Source: Symbiodinium natans
Lineage: Eukaryota; Sar; Dinophyceae; Suessiales; Symbiodiniaceae
Assembly: GCA_905221605.1 (NCBI GenBank)
Contig: CAJNDS010000213.1
Location: forward strand, 896,161-960,160
Direction of reading: 5' to 3'
DNA length: 64,000 nucleotides
Of the stretch, positions 1 through 10,500 are shown in pieces. A program made the translations under genes and the position numbers. The notes beneath the pieces are model-generated. The model searched no databases. It was not told the DNA's origin and worked only from the letters and a program-made list of their open reading frames with translations. Each line of letters starts with the position of its first letter. Position 1 is the stretch's first letter.

Positions 1-386
1 AGGCCCGCGAAAGCCAGATCCATGTCCCGACGGATCCTTCTGAGCCATACGGCTCTTCGAAACCCTAAACCCTAAACCCTAAACCCTAAGCCCTAAACCC
101 TAAACCCTGAACCCTAAACCCTGCAGCGGTTCACAGGAGCCTGAGAATCATAGTCCCCATTTCTCCCAGCGCTCCTAAACTGAGGGTTTAGGGTTTAGGG
201 CTCTAGGCTTGAGGTTGTTTGGGGTTCGTCCCTGAACCCCTAAACCCTAAACCCTAAACCCTACACCCTAAACCCTAAACCCTAAACCAAATCCTAAACC
301 CTAAATCTTAAAACAGGGCTTGAGGGTTGTAACTCGGCCTGGAATTTCAACCTACCGGCGTGCAGTAGCCAGCAGAGCAGTCACCT

Positions 387-541
387 GCTTGGAGGTTCAG
401 GGGGTACTTATGACCCCAGTTTTAGGGTTTAGGGTTTAGGGTTTAGGGTTTAGGGTTTAGGACTTAGCACCTACTTAGAGGACGTAGGGGGCCTATCAGT
501 GCAGTTATAATTGGGGTTAAGAGTACCCTGAACCTCCCAGT
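387..541. repeat. Diverged copy of palindromic dispersed repeat, interrupted by telomere array
   Basis: The left part reads CTTGGAGGTTCAGGGGGTAC and the right part ends GTACCCTGAACCTCC, which are inverted complements. The same arms flank better copies at 40.3, 48.4, 49.3, 53.0, 54.5 and 59.8 kb. Here a run of TTTAGGG heptamers sits between the arms. Confidence 0.4.
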
Positions 542-1024
542 GTTGCAGACTTTTTGATTTTCTAAGGTCTCACGAAATACACGGAGGTTTGCCAATCCCT
601 CCGCGCTTCGTTCTCAAAGGCTTAGGAGTCTTAAGGAACCCTATTAAGGGGTCAGGGTTGTTCTGGTTTCTTATGATGGCTACTTCTACCTAAAAAGTAT
701 ATGCTTTTCTTCCAGGGTCTACTCCAAAGCAGGGTTTCAGGCAACCCCAAACCCCACCCTGACGCGGGGATCCCGATCCTTGAAACGACCCAATAAAAGG
801 GGGTTTAGGGTTTAGGGTTAGGGTTTAGTGTTTAGGGTTTAGGGTTTAGGGTTCAGGGGTAGGTTCAAAGGCAGAGAGCTCGGGGTCCCGCTAGCACACT
901 CGAACTGAGAGTGATGACCCATTCTGCCGAGCCACTGGCCCTCAACCCTAAACCCTAAACCCTAAACCCTAAACCCTAAACCCTAAATTCTGTGTGTAAG
1001 ATCAGGCACCGTCGAGGCTTCCAG

Positions 1025-1076
1025 GAGCAGGCAAGCAAACCTCTGCCGCAGGAGATGGCCCAGAACTCGGAGGGCC
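1025..1076 (+). other. Exon-like island between telomere arrays
   Basis: An open stretch follows CCAG and ends at GTCAAAG, fitting AG...GT splice borders. It reads EQASKPLPQEMAQNSEG, a composition unlike the telomere-derived frames on either side. No family is recognised; it could be chance. Confidence 0.3.
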
Positions 1077-2270
1077 GTCAAAGTGGGAGCCGTTTGCCCA
1101 AGCTAGTTCCTAGACCCTAAACCCTAAACCCTAAACCCTAAACCCTAAACCCTAAACCCTAAACCCTAAGGCCACCTTTGCCTCGCACCGAGACTGAACG
1201 GTGGCCCTCCCACAACACTCCCCAGTCATGGGAGAATCGGAGGAGCTGCGGTAGGAAAACTATGGCAGCAGTGAGCTTACGGGTTTTGGGGGGTTTACGA
1301 TATTCGGGGTACCTTGTTGGGGTCCTCGAATTATACGGGGGTCCTACCCCAAACCCTAAACCCCAAACCCCAAACCCTAAACCCTAACCCTAAACCCTAA
1401 ACCCTAAACCCTAAACCCTAAACCCTAAACCCTAAATGGGGCCTACTTCAAGGGTCCCCTATGTTCGTACACCCCCCGCTTTCCTCGCTGCGGGGAGGGC
1501 GCGTTCTCTTGCCGGAGAACCAAAGTGATATCCGAAGATGAGGCCTTCAGGCTACAAGGGGGGCCGGCTCCGGACCTGAAGCCCTAAACCCTAAACCCTA
1601 AACCCTAAACCCTAAACCCTAAACCCTAAACCCTAAACCCTAAACCCTGCAATGGGGCCTTAAGGGGATTTTAAGGGGCTTTGGGGTTGAGAATTGCAAG
1701 GAATGGAGGGCTTCAGAGGTCCCGAGCCCTCTTCTTGGTCCTGCTGCGCCGAAAATTAGAGTTTTTACAACGCCCTCTCCAGACGGGAGAGGGGCCGCTT
1801 GTGACTCCTTAGTTTGTGGTCGCTCGCGACGCCTCTCCAGAACTTTGTTTAGAGGCCGTCCAGAAAAAGCCTGTAGCTCAGCAACTTATGCCCTCCTTTG
1901 CCACCTCCCATGTCGCTGCAAGTCACAGCAAGTCACAAGCTTAAACGCCCCTGACCAAACTCAGCCCCGCGTAACCCTTACCCCTAAGCCCTATCATGGG
2001 CCTTTTTCCCTTGGTTCTAGCCCAACGCCCACTCAAAAATACCTGAAGTTTCATGGTCAGGGCACCCATAGCTTCGTTTAGAAGCCCTCAAGCCCCCAAC
2101 TGCCTCCAAACCTCCGAACCTCCAACGGCCCAACTCCTAACCGCCTCCAGGCGTTGAGGGTGCGCGGGGGCGAGGGGGGGACCCTAACCCTGAACCACTC
2201 CTGTTCAAAGGGGTTCAGGGCTTTTTGGGGGGCGGGAGCTGTCGATTCTCGGGATGCCGTAATCCCCCTC

Positions 2271-2395
2271 CTCCCGCTCCCCCCCCCCCTCCCCTCCCCT
2301 CCCCCCCTCCCCCCCCTCCCACCTCCCGCCCTCCCCCCCCCCTCCCCCCTCCCCCCCCTCCCCCCCCCCCCCCCCTCCCCCTCCCCCCGAAAGTC
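2271..2395. repeat. C-rich CCCTCC tract
   Basis: Nearly pure pyrimidine stretch of C runs broken by single T or CT (complement G-rich). The proline-rich and glycine-rich open frames it generates are not treated as genes. Confidence 0.9.
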
Positions 2396-2442
2396 TGATC
2401 ACGATTGAAGGCTTCCCTTTTAGCCCAACGTTCATGAGGTTA

Positions 2443-2570
2443 ACTCTCTGTGTGTTTGTGGGCTTGTTTGTCGGATTGCTTGCTTGCGTGCGTGCGTGCG
2501 AGCGCGCGCGTGTGCGTGTGCGCCTGCGTACGGTGCACGAGAGCGTGCGTGCGTGCTCGCCCGTATGCAC
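2443..2570. repeat. GT/GC-rich simple repeat
   Basis: Imperfect TGTGTGCGTGCGTGCG-type alternating purine-pyrimidine sequence that could adopt Z-DNA. The Cys/Val/Arg-rich frames over it are repeat artefacts. Confidence 0.8.
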
Positions 2571-3875
2571 GAGCTTTAGGAACCCTGCAACCGAAGCTCG
2601 AAACCCACAGCCTCAAGAATTCAAGAACCAGCGTTTGTATCCCCGACTCCTTGGGAGGTGGCACAGAGTCCCATTGTCTAGGACTTGATTGCCGCTTTCG
2701 GCAGGCAGCTGTGAAATACACGGCTAAACACCTTGCCTGAGCCCCCTGTGCCCAAGTACCTCTTCATCAGGGCCTAGTCATCGTGCTTTTGGGGCTTGAA
2801 GACCCTGAACCGAGGGTACCTCCTAGGTGGGATAAGGGGGACCCTTAAAAGGGAACCCCTTCTTGACCCTCTTCTGGCTCTCTTAACAAGGGACCTTATT
2901 CAGAGGGTCTATATCCCCAAGGGTCCCCCTAATCCTATCCCCTAGTACCTAAAGCCATACCTGGGGCGGTGTAGGAGCCATGATTAGGGTGATTCGGACT
3001 GAATATGCGAGGGGCTTGGGGTGCCACACGAAGCCCTACTCCTTTGAGGCCTTGACTCTAGAAGCTTTACGGGTGAAGAAGGGAGCTGGAATGTCGTGCC
3101 TGTTGGCGCAGTTGATTCTCGGAATGCTCCAAATCGCACATACACCTTGAGGATTTAATCTAGTTTGGGTCTTCACTCAACCTCAATAATGTCAGGGCTT
3201 TTGGGCTTGACCCTAAACCCTAAACCCGAAACCCTTCGAGTTATCGGTTTTGAGAGGGGTTTCGGGCTTTGGGGTTCCCTTTTTGATTTTCAGCCCGCGG
3301 GAGTTTGTGGACCCCGTTCGAGGGCTCTTGGGGATTGAGGGTTGATTGAGGGTTGAGGGTTGAGGGTTGAGGGTAGTCCAAGTCAGAGTCAATCGCATCT
3401 TTTCACTTTCATGGCCGTCTGCCGCCCGCTTTACAGCATCCACTCAGCTTCACAACTTTTTGACAATCTGGGATGCTTCTTCTCCCAGCGTTGCGGAAGA
3501 GGCAGAGTCTACCAAGCTTGAAGTTCAAATCCCCAGATCCCTTAGAAACTGCTCTATCTGTAACAACCTATCTTCGCTCGGTGAAGTGTCAGGCCCCACC
3601 CCCACCATGGCCCACAGTAAGGTTTAGGGTGTTAGGGTTTATGGTTTAGAGCCTGAACCCTGACAGAAAAGGAGGTTTTTGTGGCTTTGTTTAGGGCGGA
3701 TCACGCCACTACCCTAAACCCAAAACCCTAAACCCGAAACCCTAAACCCTAAAGTGAGCAGGCCATCGCATGCTGCTGGTGATGCCGAGCGTTAAACCCA
3801 CCCTACTACCTAGAACCCTCCAGCTCCCAAAGATGTCCGTTGGTTTCCTTCTCTCCCCGGTTCCCTTTCTGAAAG

Positions 3876-4045
3876 GGTTTAGGGTTTAGGGTTTAGGGTT
3901 TAGGGTTTAGGGTCCGGGTTTAGGGTTTAGGGTTTAGGGTTTAGGGTTTAGGGTTTAGGGTTTAGGGTTTAGGGTTTAGGGTTTAGGGTTTAGGGTTTAG
4001 GGTTTAGGGTTTAGGGTTTAGGGTTTAGGGTTTAGGGTTTAGGTT
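3876..4045. repeat. Longest left-zone telomere array, (TTTAGGG)n
   Basis: About 24 tandem heptamers in the TTTAGGG orientation, broken once by GGGTCCGGG near 3911 and once by a 6-base unit near 4043. This is the longest and cleanest array in the left zone. Confidence 0.95.
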
Positions 4046-4099
4046 TAGGGCTATTGGTTTTGTGACACCCTCCACCTTATTCGCCCTACACCCTAAACC

Positions 4100-4340
4100 C
4101 TTGAAAACCACCCGCCATCTAGGAATTGCAGCTAGCAGAGTTCCGATCTTTGCCATCTAGAAGGCTGTGATTCAGAGAGTTTAGACCTTGCGACATCTGG
4201 GAATGTTGAAATGAAACGCACCTGCAAATTTGCAACATCTAGACTCGAGAAAGCAGCAAGTCTCAGCATGTGCATCTTCGATAAAACGCGTAGAAATGTG
4301 CGGGACATGCTGCAACGTAGAAGCAAGAGCATGGTGCAGC
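4100..4340. repeat. Degenerate repeat of about 40 bases around GC(C/A)ATCT(A/G)GAA
   Basis: Related phrases GCCATCTAGGAATTG, GCCATCTAGAAGG, GCGACATCTGGGAATG, GCAACATCTAGACTC and GCAACGTAGAAG recur at intervals of roughly 38-45 bases or more. Open frames exist on both strands here but are judged secondary to the repeat. Confidence 0.35.
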
Positions 4341-5204
4341 CGCACCTTTCCACACAACTTCGCCGTTTGCGGTTGAGGGTGGTCTTCAGGCTTATGCAGA
4401 AGGAATCAGAAGTAAGAAGTTCATTTCTGCTTAGCTTTGCTGGCTGTAATGGGGGCTGTGACTTTGCGATCTCACCCCCGAGCAAAGGCCTGCAAGCTTC
4501 ATGGAGTGTTATTTCATAGGGGTTGAGGTGGGGGATTGTGGTTTCGGATGTCAGCTTGAATCTTTCAAGCTACAAGATGTGTGCACGTGCATCCGCATAC
4601 CCATCGAAGTATGCCTAGTAGAGGTTCTAGTGGCAGGAGTACATATACAAGTCTGCAGAGATTCCGCGCTTCCGCCGCTGACGGAAACATCCCGGGTGTG
4701 GCAAATAACTGGGGTCGGTCACAGTTTACTCTCAAGGCTCCATGGCGAAGTGCGAAGCAGTTGTGAGGCAAGCCTCTAACTGAACTGCATCCGTCCAAGA
4801 CTAAGCCCCGCACGTCCCAAACTCTCAGCCCTAAACCCAATTCATGCCTCTAGGTCTGAACCCTTGCACCCAAAAAATCCTGCGACCGGAGGGTCCTTTC
4901 TGTCCGTCCTCAGGAAACCTTCGAAACCTTATCTAAGCCATCCGTGCCCTCACAACGACCCGAAACCCTGAAAATTTCTCTTAGGCTTAGGGTTCAGGGT
5001 TGAGGCTTTAGGGTTCAGGGTTTAGGGCTTAGGGCTTAGGGCTTAGGGCCTAGGGCTTAGAGCTTAGACTTCCAAAAACCCCAAACCCTTAACACATTAA
5101 ACCCCTAAACCCCTGAACCCCGCCAAATCCTCAAGACTTTCCTGCAAGGGTTTCGGTTATGGGGTCCCAGGTGGCTTTGATGCCATGTCTCATTTTTAGG
5201 GCTT

Positions 5205-5345
5205 AGGGTCTTGGGTTTAGGGGTTTAGGGGTTTAGGGGTTTAGGGGTTTAGGGGTTTAGGGGTTTAGGGGTTTAGGGGTTTAGGGGTTTAGGGGTTTAG
5301 GGGTTTAGGGGTTTAGGGGTTTAGGGGTTTAGGGGTTTAGGGTGT
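5205..5345. repeat. Octamer telomere-variant array (TTTAGGGG)n
   Basis: About 16 tandem copies of an 8-base unit with four Gs instead of three, homogeneous across the run and switching to GGTGTAG at the end. Opposite-orientation versions (CCCCTAAA) occur at 46.36 and 52.88 kb. Confidence 0.95.
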
Positions 5346-5499
5346 AGGGTGTAGGGTTTAGGGTTATGGTTTGTGGGATGAAGTCTCATTTTTGCTTCGC
5401 GCACGAAGGACCACTAAGGCAGGGCTCCTTCCTAGGAACCTGATCTACTATGTGCTTGAGAACCCCCCCCCCAACAAGGAAAAAGAGAGACGACAATCC

Positions 5500-5580
5500 C
5501 TATGTTACCCTTGTAAGGAAGAATATGTTTTTGGTACTTTTTTTGGGGGGGATCTTGAGCAAATAGTAGTGATGAGGAAT
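5500..5580 (+). repeat. Dispersed repeat R2, copy 1
   Basis: Contains TTGTAAGGAAGAATATG, a T/G run and then TTGAGCAAATAGTAGTGATG, matching the layout of copies at 5.90, 50.97 and 52.57 kb. The core ends in TTCTTAAGCAAATAGTAG in the best copies. Confidence 0.5.
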
Positions 5581-5898
5581 GACCGGCAAGGGGCTGGGTT
5601 CGTCACCCACAAACACTTTGCGGGCCCGACCGGACGCTCGAGGTTCGGGGGTCTAGAAGCACCCTAAACCCTAAACCCTAAACCCTAAACCCTAAACCCT
5701 AAACTCGAAGAGTTACCTGAACCTAAATCCATTCATTAACAAGTCAACCTGTGGCTTGCGGTCGAGGGTCTTCTTTCTGTGGTTTCGGAACACAGCCTGC
5801 TCAGTTTATAGGGTCCTTATATATACATATATATTTTTTGTATTTATACATATTAATATATATGTATATACAGATATATATATATATATATATATATA

Positions 5899-5970
5899 TT
5901 CTTCCCTGTAAGGGCAATAAGGGGATTGTTTCTTTTAGCTTTCTGGGGCTTCTTAAGCAAAGAGTATTAG
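5899..5970 (+). repeat. Dispersed repeat R2, copy 2
   Basis: Begins CTTCCCTGTAAGGGCAATAA, continues GGGATTGTTTCTTTTAG and ends TTCTTAAGCAAAGAGTA. Close to the copy at 52.57 kb. An AT dinucleotide run lies immediately upstream. Confidence 0.6.
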
Positions 5971-6660
5971 GGAGGCGGGTTCAAGGGGGGCATGTGAGCC
6001 AAAGGTTCCCTAGGTACCTACCTCCCATGACCCCCGAGGGTTTAAGGGGGTTGGGCAGGGCAGGGCCTGGGTTCTGGGGTTAGCTTGCAAGCGGCCGTAT
6101 AGAAACATTCTAGCAAGAGAGGCTTCCACCATGCTCCGAACCCAAGGCAGCCCCGAACAGTCAACCCGAACGGAAAGTCTCAGCATCCTTCATGACGCAT
6201 AGGAACCTTCACAGGGTTTAGGGTTTAGGGTTTAGGGTTTAGGGTTCAGGGTTTAGGGTTTAGGGTCTAAGGGTCTAGGCTATTAGGGTACCCCTATTTC
6301 CGACCCGACACGGGCCCGCGGAGCACTCCTGAGAGCCAAAATTTGCTGTACCCTTATACATCCACTTCGGGATGTACGTCACGCGAACAAGCTGCGCATT
6401 CGGTAGATTAGATTCCCTGCGCCTGGCTCTGATCCAGCTTTTCTGGGGCTTGCTTTCATATAAAACGATTGAGGAACCGGGAATGAAGCCCCAAACCCTA
6501 AACCCTAAACCCTAAACTCAGGGTGTGGATTCGGCTAGGTTCCGGTGGCCTCCTGCACGTAAGCCCCAAACCAGGACATTTGGTTTGGGGTCTTAGGGCT
6601 GTGGGGTATAGGACCGAAAGCCTCCCTAAACCCTAAACCCTAAACCCTAAACCCCAAAGC

Positions 6661-7525
6661 CTCGGTTTATAAACCCGAGTTCGGTATCCCGCTTCCGGAC
6701 GTGGGATGTCTGGAGCCTTAGCTTCTGTGAGTAGGTACTGTCTGGGGTCTCTTGATACGGTCACCCGAAACCCTAAACCTAAGCATGTGCAGATGTGGGT
6801 CGTGGGTTGATGCACACGGGGCTGCCTCCAGCAGGCCCCCCCGTAGGTTCCTAGGACCCCCACAGAGTATCCAATTGAGCCAACAACATTAATCCAGATC
6901 ACAGATCGTAGAGGTGTCTCTTTTTTTTCACGTACCGTTGCAATACTTTCGTGGGTGATGTATCACTTTTGCCGTGCTCGGCAGTGGATTGCAGTATGTC
7001 AGATGATTAATCTCTGACAGAAATTAGATGACATGGGCTTTAAATTCTGCAGGGTTGGGTATAGACTTGTCGCTGGCTGTTCTTGTTTTGGACTGCAGGC
7101 ACATGGCGTTTGGTTTGCTGGGCGGCGCTTCCAGTTATTCTGTTTTGCAATGAGGTTATGAAATTTATCGACCTCCATTTGCTCTTGTAGGCACGACAAG
7201 GCCCTTTAAGAAGGAATACTTGCATGAATCGTATGATAGCATGTAGCTTTTCAGTCATGAACAGTGGACTTTCAGACATAAAGCCTGACAATAGTATGTT
7301 GCCATTGCTTGGCCACCATGGACGGTCTGAGCAGTCGTCTGACAAGATTGCTACCGCTTTCGACGTGCGAGAACGGTAGGTTGCTGTGCTCTTGGGGTCA
7401 GAATCTTGGACGGCAGAAGTTTTTTTTGTTTTTCCTCAAGCACAATCCAGTACCCCAGACATGCAAACTCCTCTTCGCGACATGTTCAGGTTCAAAGGTT
7501 TTGTCTCTGGCCTGGCTGCTTCGAA
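6661..7525. other. Boundary between telomere-rich zone and gene island; probable upstream region
   Basis: The last clean left-zone array ends near 6655, and the following bases are unique sequence. I see no confident gene: overlapping short frames on the minus strand (to about 100 codons) and plus strand lack recognisable domains. It likely holds the 5' part or upstream region of the gene starting near 7526. No spliced-leader sequence or TATA-type element was identified. Confidence 0.4.
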
Positions 7526-10500
7526 ATGTCAGCTGACTCCGCTGATGCCTGCTTTGCGTCAAGATTCTTGTCTATTCCATTTCTTTTTGAAGCAGGGAAC
7601 AACGAGTTTTGGGGCTGTGGGCTGCGGGAACCCCGGGAATGCTTGCAGGCGCAACACACTACGAGCCAGGGCGTCATGTACGATCTCTCATGTGTTCCCC
7701 AATTGCTCTCTGAAGTAGGGGCGGTGCTCAGTGATAGTTTCCATGCGACTTGGCATGAGCTGCTTCGGTCAGAACTCAGTGCTCGTGCGGGGCTGTCAGC
7801 ACAACGTGGTCGAAAGCGGGCGATCGATGACCAGCTTGATGACGATTGTCCCAGAATGGGCACGGCAAGTGTCGAAAACCTTGCCTCCAGTTCTTCTTCG
7901 GCAGGGAACCAGTTTCACGAGATAGACATCCAGTGGCCCCAGCCGCAGCCGCCTCCTAGCGATGCCGAATCGCCTGCTGCGACTGTGTCCGTTGCACAAC
8001 AGCCCATAGATTATCGATCAGCAAAGGGTGTCCTTGTGCTGTCTGCGTGTTCTCGCCAGGAACGTGAAGGGTACTTGGCAGGCCTGGATCAGGAGAGTTT
8101 GTTGCAGGTGGCCACCTTGCAGTCGACAGTGCTTGCCCAAGAAAGGGTGAAAGCTGAGAAGTGGAAGAAGGACATCGCCATGAAGAACCAGACAATCAGG
8201 AGACTGAAAATACAGCATTCCAAGAAAGAGGCGAAGCTGCTACAGCTGCATGATCGCAGCGACCCTCTCGACATTGTCAGGCACAAGGGCCGCAAGCTAA
8301 CTTGGAAAGGAAGTTTGGTTTTGGGTTTGAGGAAGAACCTCGCCTTAGTCTCAGCTTCGAGTTTTCCTCTTGCCTCCTTGATTGATCGCCTCGAGTCGCT
8401 GGACAGTGACTCGATGTGAGGTGCTGTGTTGGGCTCACATGCTGTCGAAATCCAAGTGTTTCCATGACGGGATCTACCTGCTACTGCGTTGCCTCCGTCA
8501 GTGGCTTGACCAAAGCATGGGTTCCGACGTGCAGGAACGTGAGGATGCCAGTCTGCAGATTGTTGAGCGACAGCGAGAGATTGAAGAGAAGTATGGGCGA
8601 CAGGTGACGTCCCAGGACAATGCTTGCCATGATGATTTGGGCCTGCCTCGTGTTGTTGCCGAGCAGTCACAGATGCCGCAATGGCTGCGCCTGCACTGCC
8701 CGGACACGGAAGGGATTGACGGAACATTTACCCTAGGTTGCACTTTCTGGTCTGGAGATGCAACAAATTCGTCCATTTGGAACAAGCAGAAACTGCAAGG
8801 TTTGGAGTTTTCAAGCTCTATCATGGTCGATTGGCCAGCGCTGCGGCAGAACAATCTTCAGCAGGCTTTCAGGACATTGTCTGGGATGCCGCTGTATTGC
8901 TATCAGAAGTCAAGTTTTGTCATTTTCGGTCTGTGTCTTCGTTCCATATCGCTTGTATTTTGTTTCTTGTTTGTTTATTTGGGGGGTTCTTGTCTTTAGG
9001 GTCTTTGGGTTGTTTGGATGCCAGGCTTCGGTCTGTTTGCTGTTAAGTTTAAGGTTTAAGTGATGTTTGTTGTGTCTCGTCTGCGTACGTGTCTCACCCT
9101 TGAGGTCGGAGCTGCAGGTTTGTGCAGATGGCACAGCTGCTGGTAACCACGGGATTGTCCAGAAGCAGCTTGCTGCCGTGGGCCTGCGAGACTGGGAGCA
9201 GATTCGAAGTCTGATGGAGTCACTTGTCCGACTTTCTAATGGAACCACAACTCGCTTTGTCTCAACTCGATGTTGGCGTTTGCTTGTGATGGCATGTTCT
9301 TCTGCTGTGCATCCTGCTCTTCTTGGTTGTGGCTGAGTTGTGGCTTCATTTTGCTCTTGCTGCAATTTCTCTGCTGATGTTCTTTCTCGCCTTCTGCTCC
9401 GTGGCTAAAACGGGCATGGTCAGGACACACGAACTTCCAGCTGACTACATCCACATCTTTGTCAACGTTGGTGATTCCGGCCCGGATCAGGTTGGCATGC
9501 GCAGCAGCCTGCACACGCTGTTTGCGAGGGATGACTACAGCAACCTGCTGCTCTTTACTGTCCCATGCTTGAAGCACCAGTTTCATCTGGCAGCGCGCGG
9601 GCAGTTATCCCTGGTGGACTCGTGCTTGCGCCGCCTTCAGAAGTCGTACCGTTACTTTACCAGTGTGGCTACCACCAGTCACACATGGCGGTCTCACCTC
9701 AAGAAAGTGCGGTCGTCTTGGGTGTATCTTCACGAAGGCGACGACAGGTACGCCAACAAGCGAATCTTGTTCAAGGTACCGCCCATTGCCATTGCTGGCC
9801 GGTGGGCAAGCATTGACAGCGCCCAAGCGGAGCGACGATTAGTGATTGCTGCTTTTTTGTGCTTCCCTTTGGGTTCTAGGATAATGCGGGGATACAGAAG
9901 TGAATGCTGTTTTTGCTTCCTTTTGAATTCCGGATGTTGCTTTTTGTGCGGGGGTTCATTATTGCGGTTGCAGAGCGTTCTCACGCCCAGGCGCCGAGGA
10001 GTTTTACTTGGGAGCCGGCGTCGACAATGTCCTCGAGGTTCTGCGACACGCTTTGCAGAAAGGTGGCTCTGCACAGACGCCTGCGTCCAGTAGGCCTGCT
10101 TTGACGGACACTGACACAACTGGAAGCGTTCTGGATGCTTTGTCCTTGGAAGATGCAAAAGCATACCAACAGAAGACCAGTTTCATGGCTCAGTCAGAAT
10201 TGTGCATTTGTCAGGTCTGTTTTTTTCTTTCTTTGGACACTTTTGGGGTTCAGCTCTTCGGATCAGGTAAATACGTGAGCAACACTCTTCGCGCGGTATC
10301 TGACGCCTGCTTCTGGTACCTCATGAGGGTAGCGCATGAGACCCGCCAGCCCTTGCTGCACTTCTACCGTATGCTGGATCGCCGACCGCAGCCGGACAAG
10401 ATCCAGATGCCCGTGGTTGACTTGTTGTGTCGAGACATGTGCACTGTGATGGCAGAGTTCGAGTCTTTGCTGTCTGGACTGGATGGCCTGACGCAGGCAG

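Larger units (their letters stand above)
1..6660. repeat. Left zone of interstitial telomere arrays with unique spacers
   Basis: At least 15 arrays of the heptamer CCCTAAA or its complement TTTAGGG (about 3 to 24 copies each) alternate with unrelated spacers of about 50-600 bases. Orientation changes from array to array, so this is not a single chromosome end. Degenerate heptamers (GGGTTCA, GGGCTTA) surround the cleaner arrays. Apart from one exon-like island, a few simple repeats and two dispersed repeats listed separately, I see no convincing gene here. Open frames up to about 117 codons near 4.1-4.5 kb exist on both strands without recognisable domains. Confidence 0.9.

Noticed and set aside
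4132-4519. Overlapping frames of 117 and 102 codons on opposite strands
   Set aside because: They lie over a degenerate repeat of about 40 bases and have no domain; coding is not supported.
1-6660. True chromosome end or telomere
   Set aside because: Arrays are short, change orientation repeatedly and are separated by unique sequence; the same pattern recurs at 39.9-62.4 kb.
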